From: Deroplatys truncata
Taxonomy: Eukaryota > Arthropoda > Insecta > Mantodea > Mantidae
Reading direction: 5' to 3'
NCBI GenBank assembly: GCA_030765065.1
Contig: CM060983.1
Span: 51,396,067-51,460,066, forward strand
DNA: 64,000 nt
Shown here: positions 11,640-22,585 of the stretch, piece by piece
Layout: each line of letters opens with the position of its first letter
Numbering within the stretch: position 1 is the stretch's first letter
The notes under the pieces: model-generated
Told to the model about the DNA's origin: nothing
Databases searched by the model: none
What the model saw: the letters and a program-made list of their open reading frames with translations, nothing else
Position numbers and translations under genes: made by a program

Positions 11640-12212
11640 CCAATAATAACATATATCCTGTAAATGAATTATGGCACAAAATAGTTATTTGAAATAAATT
11701 GTGTGTTTTAAAGAGATCTACATTTTTCATATACGAGTAGTAAGATTTTGCCTGTGACTTATACTTTACCCGTTATACAAAATTATACAAAATCCCTTCC
11801 TAATACAGAGAACTTCATAGGTAATCCCAGAAAAATTTAAGTTATATATTTTATTTGCCAGGAAAATAACTTAAACGTGTGGTAATTCAGTTGGAACCGT
11901 TACAGCCGTTTTTGAGAAAACAAAAAATAACGAAAACTTTTCCGTGTAAAGGGTAGTCTGGGGTGGCTGTATTTTGTTTTACATCTTCGTGTCCCATCTT
12001 TAAGGCACCGAACTTAAATACGAAGTTTGGTATTTATCCAAAATTTTGTTTACGAGTTCAGCTGTTCACAGACACATACACATACATGGACCGTTTTCCG
12101 TTGTTTTAGGATTCCGGAGTTTCAAACCTGTATTTCCACTGAAATTTCGGTATAGAAATTTTGGCTGGAATACATATTCCTCTTCTTACTAGAGGTAAGT
12201 AGTAGAGAAAGT
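11640..12212 (+). mobile_element. Diverged family A/B fragment (3' part)
   Basis: Aligns by eye with the 3' two thirds of family B: the TTGAAATAAATTGTGTGTTTTAAAG block, the GTGTAAAGGGTAGTCTGGGG block, a CACATACACATACA microsatellite remnant and a terminal GTAGTAGAGAAAGT arm. The 5' part is missing. Confidence 0.7.
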
Positions 12213-12412
12213 AAAAAAATTTATTTTTTAAAACCTTTATTGTAAAGAAATCCCAAAATTTTTTGAATCGGGATCCAGTTGCAGTTTTGCCTTTTGGTTA
12301 TTTAGATGCCCAAAAGCAAAGTCTAAATGGAGGGCACAGGTATGTTAAGTAGCGCGTAAAATTTTAAAACCTCATTTTCCGTTAATCTTGTTTCCTAAGT
12401 TTTGTCACCTTA

Positions 12413-14284
12413 TTACACTGTTATTATTGACGGGAAGATATAAATAATTAAATAACTAAATGATAGTTGGATAGAGAAATAATTGCAATAAATAAGTTGT
12501 GTACATTAAATAAATGTACAATGTAATTAGCTTGGGTTGAAAGACTTGTCCAGAAAGACGAAGGTAATTAGGAAGTCAGGTTAGCGAAAGTAATTAGTAT
12601 CAGTCGAAGTAGCGAACGCATTAGCTTAAAGATTCGGAATTCAGTTAGGTTATAAGCTCAGTACGTTTGCAGTGCACATAGGCTGAGGCAGTATTTTTAA
12701 TTCTTAAAGATTTTAATCGAATTATATAAATATAAATTTGAATAGCAGCCCGCCTTAAAACAATATGTGTATGTAACAATATCTAAAAAATGTATGTAAC
12801 AGTCATTATATGTGTTTATATTATTGTATCCATGTGTAATAATGTTATGCGAATACATTACGTAGTTTAATAATGTAGGAGCTCTGAGAATAATAGGTTT
12901 AACATTGCTAACAATGAGGTAACAATGAAGTAACCTTGAGGCAATAATGAGTATGGAAGTTTAAATACTACTAGTCATTATTAGAGCAGCAATAATGTAA
13001 TTTTGAGACAGTTTAAAAATTGCCAATCAACAACCAGAAAAAGCTTTAGTTAAATGCAGGTATTCTATTGGAGTAGGATTAGCCAATCAGAGACTTGAAA
13101 TACAGAAATTTACGAGTTTACACGATTGAAATCAATTCAGTTGATTCCAAACAGTGCTCATAACCAGACGCAAGATGTGTCCTCGAGAAATTAATTATGT
13201 ATTCGTGTGAGACGAAAATAGTATACGTGTTAAAAACTGCAAGTATTAGATAAAAGAATCTCACAGCACTCGATATCAGTGAAGTGCAATTTAGTTTGTG
13301 TCGGATTACTGACGCAGCCGAGGCAAACATAAATATAATATCTAAAGATACAGTCAAATTGCAAAGTTAATATTTTTAAACGTGGGGCAAAGGCCACCTG
13401 AAAGTACATTTGGGGCGAAGGCTACCGGAAGCTGTTTAACATACGTGCGGTTGCAACTACTACAAGTGCGGCTCCCCAACAGTTGAAATATAATACAACT
13501 CCTATAATAGTGCTAGTTCAAGTCGGCTTTCCAAACATACAACAAAACATCTTCTCAAACTGGCATCCATACATGGAGCTAATAAAATAACTTCTTCAAG
13601 GCAGACTGCTAGAAAAGAGAAAGGCATACAGATTATGACATTTTAGCCAAGCTCCATAGTAATAAAGTTAAGAGATACACAAGGATTTTTAATAATTGTC
13701 TGTGCGCGAAAAATAACCTTGGTGTAATGAAGTAGGCGGTGCTAAAAGTAATAAAGGCGAGCAATTTTAGATCAGAGGTGCCGTCACTCTCTCTGGTGCC
13801 GTCACCGGTACGTACTGCTCATATGACATTTTAAGCGCTTAGTGACACGCTTGTGAAAGTAAGATTTTGCGGCTATTGCGTGGGATCTTTCCGATAAATA
13901 TTTTAGCAACTCACGCAAGTTACGCTACTAGTTTATTTTATTGTGGAAACAGTTACTTCAAATTATGAAACTGATACTGTAGAATTTAGCAGGTATAACA
14001 ATTCAGTTGCTACAATTCAGAGTCAGTCTATTTCTTCATCTCAAACGGTCGGCAACTCGCTTCAATAACTCCAATATTAGTTCACAATAAATTTCAAAGT
14101 CAATTTAAACTTGTCCATCACAATACATCTACACATACTCTGAAAGTTCTCATACCTTACCACTGGAGCAGCTGGCGTACGAAATCACAGCTCCAGATCA
14201 CGGCAGCAGAAACAACAACGAAGCGGGTAAAGTAAACGGCTTGAAAATTGCGGATCATCGTTATGGTGCAATAATACCCTATCA
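12413..14284 (+). mobile_element. Solo LTR-gamma interrupted by LTR-alpha
   Basis: Candidate 4-bp duplication CTTA at 12409-12412 and 14285-14288. The right end CCCTATCA matches the intact copy at 42160-43087. The left end has decayed (TTACACTGTTATTATTG). The interior is split by LTR-alpha (12684-13598). Blocks on both sides, GAAGTAGCGAACGCATTAGC and later GCGTACGAAATCACAG, match the intact copy. No retroviral-type coding region is attached. Confidence 0.75.
12684..13598 (+). mobile_element. Solo LTR-alpha, copy 1
   Basis: Starts TGAGGCAGTATTTTTAA and ends CTTCTTCA, with 4-bp duplication AGGC (12680-12683 and 13599-13602). TG...CA ends with a short target duplication and no internal region indicate a solo LTR. 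Landmarks shared by all copies: TGTAGGAGCT, AACAATGAGGTAAC, CCAATCAGAGACTTG, ACTGACGCAGCCGAGGCAAA, and GGGGCGAAGGCTACCGG near the 3' end. Confidence 0.85.
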
Positions 14285-14288
14285 CTTA

Positions 14289-14889
14289 GAATGCCTACCA
14301 TGATGTTCAATTGTTTCAGATATTCAGCATATATTCTTTGAATATTAACGAAGAGATCTAAAGAGCTTTTGCTCAATTATACCAATTACAGTTTTCATTT
14401 AGGGTTTAAATAATTTTTATACATGTTTGAGTTTTTACAAAGTTAAAACGTTTAATACATAATTAAGGTTTAATGTTACATAACATTTAATATTTAACTG
14501 CAAAGAAATGTATTCGAGGAAATAAAGGTAAAATTACGAATGGAAGGGCCCCCACAACCGTGGTAGAGCACCGTAGTAGACCGCAACGGCCCTTTATGAT
14601 TTCATCGTGACCCCGAAGGGATGTGTGCAGGCACTCAAAGACGACCAGATCCGGATGATGACAGGCGCAAACATGGACGGGATGCCTAACGTTTCCAAAC
14701 CGAACGCATTCTGCCCGGGCCCACCCAGAAGCCACAGAACCCACGTGGTCCCCACCACAGGCTCCACTCGTAGGACAAACCTAACTCAGCAGTCGCAACG
14801 AGGTCAGGGAAGAAACGTTTAGAGTGCACAGCTACCGCCTAGCCGCAACCCATTGAGCATCGTCGCCTGGTCCTACTGCCCTGGAACTC
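14289..14889. other. Unassigned; GC-rich from about 14540
   Basis: No gene recognised. From about 14540 base composition shifts to GC-rich and stays so to about 15060, where a SINE-related block begins. The GC-rich part could be another SINE or LINE remnant, but I cannot match it to anything here. Confidence 0.35.
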
Positions 14890-15062
14890 ATGACAAGATA
14901 ATGAGCACAGGAAATAGGGGTATAAAGTTCATGGTGGAAGATAAACCACCCCAGCATTCGTCTGCCGCCCCGGGGAAACCACGAAAAACCCATAGGTCAG
15001 AGTGCGCGGTATGCGAGTCGCATACATCATCGCGGCGCCACCTCGCTCTGTGTATTGGAGGA
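14890..15062 (-). mobile_element. SINE family a fragment
   Basis: On the minus strand it carries the GGGTTTTTCGTGGTTTCC module and the block TCATCTTCCACCATGAA-like/ACCACCCC seen in other family a SINEs. The box B region is degenerate. Confidence 0.5.
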
Positions 15063-15554
15063 ATTCTACTCCAAATTTAAGAAGTTAAACTTTCCAAATA
15101 CTCATTTCTTGGGATATCTCACATGAGTTAAAACTACCTTTAGAGAGGGGGCAGGAAATTAAATACTTAGGGCCATCAAAAATTATTTTATGCTATAATT
15201 ATGTTCAACATATTTATGTTAAATGTTTCAGCTACTAAAATTGATGCAAATTAATAACTTCGATACTACATATGTCCGTTTAAGGGATACTGGGACTGAT
15301 TCGTATGTTGAAAATGACACAATTTTCGATTTTTTAATTACGAGTGTATCATATAAATATTCTTCAGACACCTGTGAATCAGGCTGGACCAACATTTTTC
15401 ACGATCCGTCATTTTTAAAAGTCCAACGAATGTTTAAATCAACATAGCGCTCCCTTTTAACACAACTGGACCCTTTCTGTATGTTTTCTCTCGGATTTAT
15501 ATTTTTGTGTGTGAAAATTGTTCCTTACATTTCAGTTTGCTCTTTTTATTTAGT
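15063..15554. other. Unassigned stretch
   Basis: A/T-rich. A 74-codon frame at 15223-15447 has no recognisable domain and no repeat partner in this window. Confidence 0.35.
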
Positions 15555-15838
15555 TTTATTTATGGACGCTCTTTAACTGCTCTGGTCCTTGGCGTCCCAT
15601 TCTATATTCGGCCTTAAAGACCGGTACTTTTGCCCAAATGCCTATTTATCAGGCTTGACGTTCTTTTACGTGTCGTAAATCTAGGACACGGGACCACCGG
15701 CTTTACTTTCCTTCCGAAGGACGCCATGCTAAGAATTTTTAAACCCGAGAAAAATCCATAGCCCTCCGCCGGGTTTGAACCCCGACCTCTAGAACTGGAG
15801 GCTAGTATGGTAACCACTACACCACGGAGAAGGACTCA
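15555..15838 (-). mobile_element. tRNA-derived SINE, family c
   Basis: The minus strand begins near 15838 with a tRNA-like head: GTGGTGTAGTGGTTACCAT (box A) and GGGGTTCAAACCC (box B). The body contains GGTGGTCCCGTGTCC and a tail reading AGAGCGTCCATAAATAAA. Two further copies (near 18.5 kb and 29.5-30.6 kb) share the whole arrangement, so it is a dispersed SINE and not a single tRNA gene. Confidence 0.8.
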
Positions 15839-16143
15839 GTTTGCTGTGGTTTGTATGAAAAGTTGCATACATAATCTAAGTTTACTATCTAAAGATTCAA
15901 GCATGCATTTTATAAATGCTTTATTCTTGGGTTCACCTCACCAAAAAAGTTTATGCTGAAAAACAAAACCAATTTTAACACCAATAACTTCTGACAAATT
16001 TGAATGCACAGGGCAATTTTAGAAAATTTCATGTTTTTGTTAATTAAACACCTTTAATTGTTTCCTGTTTAGTTATTATATACATAATTAATTGAAATTA
16101 ATTATACTTTTAGAGACTTCAGCCTAGTCTTGGGAAGTCTTTA

Positions 16144-16253
16144 ATATAGATCAACCGAAAAATTCAATGCCACAGCCGGGATTTAAACACGGTTCTCTCC
16201 GTGCGATTGTCAAATTCCGGCTGTAGCATTGAATTTTTCAGTTGACTCTATAT
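16144..16253. repeat. Inverted repeat with ~36-bp arms
   Basis: Left arm 16144-16179 and right arm 16217-16253 are near-perfect complements (shared core AAAAATTCAATGC), with a 37-nt centre. On the minus strand the centre plus left arm reads GTGTTTAAATCCCGGC, which resembles a tRNA T-arm/box B. This may be two opposed SINE tails or a small hairpin element. Confidence 0.7.
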
Positions 16254-16468
16254 TTAAAAAAATGTATTTATTTAATTGTATTGTGTGAAAACGATTTGAG
16301 CTGGAGCTTTGAGCTTTTAAGTATTTCCTTATTTTCTCAAGTTAAATGTCCCAATTTTCTACTGAATAGCTTTAAAATTAAAAAAATTAAAAAAATTAGT
16401 CCCAGTGTCCCTTAATAAACCTTTATGCTCAACCATGCCAAAATGTAGTATTTATATGACTGGTAGCA

Positions 16469-16495
16469 GTACTTTAATGGATCTCATTAAAGTAC
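16469..16495. repeat. Perfect 11-bp hairpin
   Basis: GTACTTTAATG and CATTAAAGTAC are separated by GATCT. No T-tract follows, so there is no terminator context. Confidence 0.6.
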
Positions 16496-16499
16496 ACCT

Positions 16500-17640
16500 G
16501 TTCATTAAAATATTGGTATTCGACCAATCAGAAGTGGCCACGTAACATCGTGAAAGCGCAAGTATCGATTATTCTTCGTAGTACGTCTCACAACGCTAGC
16601 AACTTTGTTTGACGCAGGTGCTACAAGGTCATTGTATTGTTACCATAGATAAAGGAATAACGATTGTAACACATCACTCAAACCAGAAACGAATACTTAT
16701 GAAACCTTTAATTATCTACATGGTCGAGCATAAACAGTCGTATGAAACTTGAGTATAATGGTGTTTAAAACGCTCATATGATAATTATTAACCTCGCTTC
16801 GCATAATTACTACCATTATAGTCTCGTTGCATAATATACTATTATTTTCATTTTGGTGCATTAGACTTTACCATACCCTGAGAATATTGGCTCTTCATTG
16901 ATTCCGACGTCATTACATTCGCTTAAGTAGAACAGATGACAGACGTTAACGTTATTTTTTATGTAAATGTGTGTACGAGGGCAGAATACCAGACGCCAAT
17001 ACAAGAGACGAGAACGTCGAGTGGCAATGAAGAAGACTGCAGACTCGGCCCACTTTGTAGAGAATCTACATTACTTGTTATTTACGTTGGCAGACGCTCT
17101 CCATTCCGTTCGCTTCTTCGCATTCCTTGGAGAGGAGGTCAACCTTGAGTTCTCCTTCCGAACAGAACTGTCGAATGGGAATTGCTCCAGTAAAATTCGC
17201 AGAATTACCCCTAGTTGTCCTGCTCCTCGGTCCAAACAAGCGCAATGGGCCGATCTCTTCCTCATACGTGAGTGACTCTGAAATATTACAGTCCAGAGAT
17301 TACATGCACGATGCTCCAGTATTTTTTTTTCCTTCCTCCTAACTTGCCCCCTCCCAACGTGCACAACCTGGAGGATAAGAAGAAGACGGAAACAAAGAGA
17401 CAAGCAATAGCGTTGAAGAGAAACAGGAAGTTGGAAGATACGCTATGTTTAGAAAGCACTTAGCTTCGGAAAAGGAAGTAACCAGTGGGATGAAGGGCCA
17501 TAATTAGCTCTTAAGGTACAAGGGCTCTCCCACCTATCCACAGGAAATTTACACCCACACATTAAAGAGAATCTGCCGTGCAAAAAATCACCGTGTAACC
17601 GTAAATATCAAATGGTTTCGGTTAAAAATGCAAAAATCTA
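16500..17640. other. Unassigned stretch
   Basis: No repeat shared with other parts of the window. Frames of 60-110 codons near 16936-17403 overlap on both strands without protein-like features. They probably reflect mildly GC-rich DNA. Confidence 0.35.
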
Positions 17641-17644
17641 TGGT

Positions 17645-18490
17645 TTGTTACTTTAGTAGACAAGAGGAAGTACATTGCACATCCAGATTCCGGTGGAAAT
17701 ACATGTTTTGAGGTACCTCAATAAAAATATTTTATTTCCTCTACCACATACAGTAAGTTACGAGCCGGATAGCTCAGGTGGCAACGTCTGTGGCCCGTTT
17801 TCGGAAGGTCCCGGGTTCGATTCCCAGCGACCGCCTATTCTGACTCTGGGGTTTTTCGTGGTTTTCCCCTGGTCATCTAAGTGAATGCCGGGGTGTGTAT
17901 TCTACCACGATTTCTCCTTTCCCCAATTTCCTCCCATTTCATCTCTCCCTTTCACGTTTTAGGTGTGTTTTCGGGTTCTGTGGTACTGACGGTGTCGGGC
18001 AGATGGCGTGGATGCTTGCGCATTGGAAAGATTTTGCCGGGGTGCGTTGTCCCGTCCTTAGGGTCGTTTCATCAACCTATTGGGATTCTTCGCCTTTACT
18101 TGTCCACGTCTCTATGGCCTGCATGCCGACGGGCGTGGACCTTCTACGGCTCCTTCACCTCATCCCTGCCACTCGAGGGGTTTAGTAAGAATGGGTCAAA
18201 TTGGTCGCAGTACGCGAGGTGTCCCCCTCCGATAAACACACCATGCATCCTATTAAGTAGAGGAAGTATGATATTCCACCCAAAACTTCGAGATTTCACC
18301 GAAAATATGTTTTGAGGGCCTCTAAATGCAAAAAAATTGAAAAACATAACTCAAAAAACGAAAAGTTGCAAAAATACCAAATTTGGCATTTAAGTTCAAT
18401 CTTCCAAGGATGCGACACGAGATATTTTTTTATTTCCTAAAAGTGACTAACGATTTTTATTAAAATACGATATATTAAAGATAATGAAAT
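17645..18490 (-). mobile_element. Family A/B copy interrupted by a SINE
   Basis: Left block about 17645-17762 contains a CCGGTGGAAATACATGTTTTG segment and then TTTCCTCTACCACATACAGTAAG, the 3' stem-loop in reverse. The right block from about 18253 continues TAAGTAGAGGAAGTATGATA and runs to about 18485. The SINE 17763-18252 sits in the stem-loop with a duplicated (G/T)TAAG. Confidence 0.7.
17763..18252 (+). mobile_element. tRNA-derived SINE, family a, best copy
   Basis: Box A TAGCTCAGGTGG and box B GGTTCGATTCC match the RNA polymerase III consensus and are spaced as in tRNA. Next come the TTTTTCGTGGTTTTCCC module, a CT-rich stretch, a GTGTCGGGCAGATGGCG block and a 3' part with GCGAGGTGTCCCCCTCCG. 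The length of about 490 bp is long for a SINE. Four other copies in the window share this order. Confidence 0.85.
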
Positions 18491-18491
18491 G

Positions 18492-19625
18492 AAATTGAGC
18501 TTTATTTATGGACGCTCTGTAACTACTATATTGGGCGTGAAAGACCGGTAATTTTGCTCAGAGGCCTCTTTATCAGGCTTGAGGTTCTTTTACGTGCCGT
18601 AAATCTATAACACGTTGAGGCAGTATTTTTAACACTTAAATAATTTCAGTCTAATATATAAATTAAATAAAAGCACACCTTGAAGCAATATGTGTATGTA
18701 ATAATTTGTAAAATGTATGTAACAGTCATTGTATATGCTTATATTATTGTATACACGTTCAATAATGTTATATGAATGTATTACGTAATTTAATAATGCA
18801 GGAGCTGTGAGAATAATAGGTTAAAAGTTGCTAACAATGAGGTAACAATGAGGTAACCTTGAGGCAATAATGAATTTGAAAGTTTAAATGCTACTAGTCA
18901 TTATTGAGCAACAATAATGTAAATTTTGAGACAGTTTAAAAATAGCCAATTAACAACCAGAAAAAGCTTTAGTTAAATTAAAGTATTCTATTGGATAAGG
19001 AATAGCCAATCAGAGACTTGAAATACAGAAATTTACAAGTTTAGGTGCTTGAAATCAATTCAGTTTGTTGCAGACAGCGTTACTAACCAGACGCAAAGGT
19101 GTCCTCAAGTAATGTAATACGATTCGTGTGAGACGAAAATAGTTTACGTGTTAAAAAGTGCAAGTAATTAAAGAATCTCACAGCTCTCTATATCAGTGAA
19201 GTGTTATTTAAAATCGTATCAAGCATTAATAAAAGAAGTGAAGTAAAATTATAATCTGTGTAAGCCTACATTCTTAGTCGCACCACAACCCTGACAGGAC
19301 ATACATGTCTCTAAAATAATACTGACGCAGCCGAGGCAAACTAAATATTTAATACTTAAAGAAACAGTCAAATTACAAAGTTATTAATATTTTTACACTT
19401 GGGGCCAAGGCCACCTGAAAGTACATTTGGGGCGAAGGCTACCGGAAACTGTTTACTATACGTACGGTTGCAACTACAAGTTCGGCTCCCCAACAGTTGA
19501 AATATAATACAACTCCTTCAATACAAACCATTTCTCAAATTGACGCCCAAAGGGTGTTGCAAATAACAGTAAAGCAATCATCTCAACGTACGCCCGAAAA
19601 AATCCATCGCACTCCGCCGGGGCAT
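18492..19625 (-). mobile_element. SINE family c copy interrupted by LTR-alpha
   Basis: The left block 18492-18615 matches the family c body (GGACGCTCTGTAACTAC ... CTTTTACGTGCCGTAAATC). After the LTR, 19586-19625 resumes with CCCGAAAAAATCC and CTCCGCCGGGG. About 60 bp of the SINE is missing at the junction, so it was already internally deleted or lost sequence later. Confidence 0.7.
18616..19585 (+). mobile_element. Solo LTR-alpha, copy 2
   Basis: TGAGGCAGTATTTTTAACAC at the start, CATCTCA at the end, and an exact 4-bp duplication ACGT (18612-18615 and 19586-19589). Promoter-type CTCTCTATATCAGTG and AATAAAAG signals lie in the second half, as expected for an LTR. Confidence 0.9.
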
Positions 19626-19875
19626 TAAAGATAGTTACACGGCAAATAAAATATACCTATATCTTGAAATTTCTGGGAATAGCCTGTGAAGTTCTCTTCA
19701 TTCGGAAGAAATTTTGTATAATATTGAATAACTGGTAAACGTCAAGCAATAGACCAAAACCTTACCACAAAAAACACGTAGATCTCTTTAAAACAATTGC
19801 TTTACCTCCCATAACTTTTGTTTGCGGCATAAGCTATTTCTGATTTTTCCGTTATTAATGGTTCGAATTCACTTT
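19625..19875 (-). mobile_element. Family B fragment
   Basis: Contains the family B interior in reverse: ATCTTGAAATTTCTGGGAA, CTTCATTCGGAAG, GTAGATCTCTTTAAAAC and CCGTTATTAATGGTTCGAA. It is cut off at about 19872 by a LINE fragment. Confidence 0.7.
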
Positions 19876-19877
19876 TT

Positions 19878-20282
19878 GTTATTAAAGGTTTATTTAAGGT
19901 CGATTTGACTACAGGTCTTACCACGACCTGTTATCATAAAAATACATTATAATATACATATATAATACATAATTATATACATTAATTTACAGTTGCATAA
20001 ACATGGAGTTAGGTAAACATTTACAGTAAATCAGAGAGTTTTGTGTCCATTAGAAACTGTAGCGTCTTCTTAGGCATATTGGGTCTGTTAATTGCATTGG
20101 GAAGATTGGCAATGCCGGCTTGTTGTCTACATCTACTGTACTGTGGACACCCTATAAGGCCATGCTGAATGGTTAGAAAAATGCTACAGCTGGTACAGTT
20201 TGGAGGTTGGTCCTTAGTGAGAAGATAATAGTGCGTTAGTTTGGAGTGTCCAATTCTAAGCCGGGGGATAATTTGATCTCTT
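19878..20282 (-). mobile_element. 5'-truncated LINE fragment inserted in family B
   Basis: The minus strand carries the end of a LINE frame plus about 140 bp of A/T-rich 3' UTR with an AATAAA near the end. LTR-alpha copy 3 begins 4 bp beyond the coding side, so the LINE may have been cut by that LTR. Confidence 0.65.
20021..20281 (-). pseudogene. LINE ORF2 C-terminal tail (post-RNase H)
   Basis: The frame reads RRDQIIPRLRIGHSKLTHYY, followed by a DQPPNCTSC block, an LTIQH segment and a GCPQYSRCR segment, ending at TAA (20021-20023). The arrangement R-x-R-x-GH...LTH...C-x2-C...H...CP is the conserved tail after RNase H in I/Jockey/R1-type LINE proteins. No RT or RNase H catalytic part remains. 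It is open over its short length. Confidence 0.75.
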
Positions 20283-20285
20283 CTT

Positions 20286-21304
20286 TGAGGCAGTATTTTT
20301 TATCGCTTAAATGATATCTGTCTAATTATATAGTATAATAAATAAAGCCCACCTATAGACAATCTGCGTATATTATAATATATAAAGTGTATATTACAGT
20401 CATTGTATTATGTTTATTTTATTATGTATATGTATAAAATGTTATGTTATGTATTTCTTCGTTCAATAATGTAGGAGCTGTGAGAATAGAAGCAAGCTGC
20501 TTATTGCTAACAATAAGGTAACCTTGAGACAACAATACATTAGAAAGTTATAAAAGGCTACTAACAGTCCATGGAACAATACTAATGTAACATTCAAAAC
20601 AGTTTGTAAATGGTCAAGTGGGTGCAGAAAGCAAGCCAAAGTAATAATAAAGGTATTCTATTGGAGTAGGCTTAGCCAATCAGAAACTAGAAATATAAAC
20701 ATGTACAAATTTAAACGGTAGACGCTATGAAGTAGTGTACCCAAGCAGTTCGGTTCAGTGGTTGTATGTTAGAGTGTGTAGACGTGAGAATTTAGTGCAG
20801 TGCGGATAATATATAAATGTTGACCTTTTAAACGTGTAGTTAGGAATAATATCTCACAGCTCCATATTTAGATACATCAGTAAAGTGTTATTCAACTGCC
20901 GTGAAGGATTAATAAAGAAGTTAAAAGTTACAGTTATAATTTGTGTAACGTGTGTAAACATTATTCTGCAGCCGTACCAACCCTATTTAGAGATACTTGC
21001 TCTACCAGATATTACTGACGCAGCCGAGGCATAAATAATAAAATAAATAAACGTTAAAAAAATCATTACACATAAACTTTATTAACACACTACACCGCCG
21101 CAAAAGCTGGTTCCTAAACGTGGGGAAAATAACACCGCAGCATTTGTACCCACACGTGGTTCCTACCGCTGCATCTTTTGAGAGTTCGGTAATACAGAAA
21201 AGGTTGTGTGCAAACTGAGCGAGCTTCATGAAGTTTGGTGTTAATTGATGACCATTTCAATTTCCATTTTTTGCATTTACATGTGTTTAATGAAACTGAT
21301 GACA
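20286..21304 (+). mobile_element. Solo LTR-alpha, divergent copy 3
   Basis: Starts TGAGGCAGTATTTTTTATCG with the shared landmarks TGTAGGAGCTGTGAGAATAG and ACTGACGCAGCCGAGGCATA. The 3' third differs from other copies and holds GCTGGTTCCTAAACGTGGGG, which looks like a tRNA primer-binding site. A possible 4-bp duplication TCTT (20282-20285, 21305-21308) sets the right end at GATGACA, but that end is less certain. Confidence 0.65.
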
Positions 21305-21315
21305 TCTTGGTGTGG

Positions 21316-21360
<45 letters not shown>

Positions 21361-21363
21361 ATA
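21316..21363. repeat. (ATT)n microsatellite
   Basis: About 15 ATT units in a row, just beyond LTR-alpha copy 3. Confidence 0.95.
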
Positions 21364-22316
21364 TTCCATCCTCCTGGCCGATCATTCCGACTTCCGGCCT
21401 CACGCCTCACGATAATCCAACCGATACGGAGAGGTGATAAGGGCAACATCACGCATCTCCTAGCCTGAATGTTGACTTTCGTGGCCGGGATCGTCGCCTA
21501 TCGCAGCTCCTTAGTTTCCTTACGGCGCTGAGTGGGCACCGGTCCTATGGATCAATCCGTGGGCATTCCGTGGCCGGGAACCAGAACTCCAAGCTCTAGC
21601 ACGTTACTTCACACGAAAAACCAGTGTAGTTTGAGTAATAAAGGCCTCAAAATTGAACCTTGTGGAACACCATGCTTTATTTCAGGCCATTATGAGTATG
21701 CACCGGGAGAGATGAAGGGAAAAAGGGAAGGAGTGACCGTATGTAAGTGCGAGAGGTGAGGGGGGAAACAGTGTAAATTTCCGCATTTAGCGCAATAACG
21801 TGAGCAGAGCTGCGGATTCTTCTAATTCTATATTTTTAGAATACTTGTGTAATCGCATTTACAGCACAGCCAAATGAATACCTACTTAAATATAGCAGGC
21901 CCAGAATACATGCCGGTCAGTCCAGAGAGATTATATTGGACCAGGATCATATATCAAGCTTTCTTTGAAATGTGCCTTTGCGTCGATATGGACTACAAAT
22001 TTTGTTAATGGACTGCATGATAATCCTATTAAGGTTCTTCGGTTCATTTGTGTTCCGTTACTCAGCATGCATGTTTAAATGATGAGTTAAACAGCGGGCA
22101 GCAGCGAAATCCCACGAGTATGAACCAAGCGTTAAGCTTATGCTGTGCTTTTTCTTATCCCACATAGTAATACGTAATGACCACACAAACTCTCGGACGA
22201 GAAGGATTTTCAACGCTAATCTGCATGCGCTGAAAAATAACTTGCAGCTTAAAATATATGCTTAGACGGTATAAGCAGGAAAGTCATGAATATTAAACTT
22301 TACACAAGACAATTTT
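21364..22316. other. Unassigned stretch
   Basis: Starts with about 250 bp of GC-richer DNA that may be a LINE or SINE remnant. The rest shows nothing recognisable. Frames on both strands reflect the microsatellite and are not genes. Confidence 0.35.
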
Positions 22317-22585
22317 TACCTTCTCTACCACCTTCTCTACATTCACCCAAAAGTTCGATACCGAGATTTCACCGGAAAATACACGTTTTGAGGCCCTGTC
22401 AATCGAAAAAAAACATTTTTAGAAAAAAGTTCGTGAGTGTGTGTCTGTCTATCTCTGTGTGTGTATGTATGTGTGTGTGTGTGTGTGTGTGTGTCTGTTG
22501 GTATTTAAGTTCAGTAATTTCGACGGATGCGACACTAAGATTTACAAGAAAGTTCCCGCACTCCAACTACCCTTTACATGAAACA
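22317..22585 (-). mobile_element. Family A 3'-end fragment
   Basis: Reverse orientation: CACCCAAAAGTTCGATACCG, CACCGGAAAATACACG, a (GT)n tract at about 22457-22493 and ACTACCCTTTACATGAAACA. The rest of the element is absent. Confidence 0.75.

Noticed and set aside
12684-13598. Interpreting LTR-alpha as a MITE because its ends are TTGARG-like inverted repeats
   Set aside because: Ends trim to TG...CA with exact 4-bp duplications that differ at each site, and promoter and polyadenylation-like signals are present. This fits a solo LTR better, although a DNA element is not fully excluded.
15780-15838. Candidate tRNA gene on the minus strand
   Set aside because: The head is shared by three dispersed copies with a common SINE body, and the anticodon stem is weak. 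It is a SINE head.
16469-16495. Terminator-like hairpin
   Set aside because: No T-tract, no upstream gene and a eukaryotic context.
17071-17403. Overlapping frames of 60-110 codons on both strands near 17 kb
   Set aside because: No domain, start context or repeat support; mutually exclusive frames in the same DNA.
17763-17840. Candidate tRNA gene with good box A and box B
   Set aside because: It is followed by a SINE body repeated elsewhere, so it is a SINE promoter and not a tRNA gene.
21235-21468. Frames with a poly-isoleucine run on both strands
   Set aside because: Created by the (ATT)n microsatellite.
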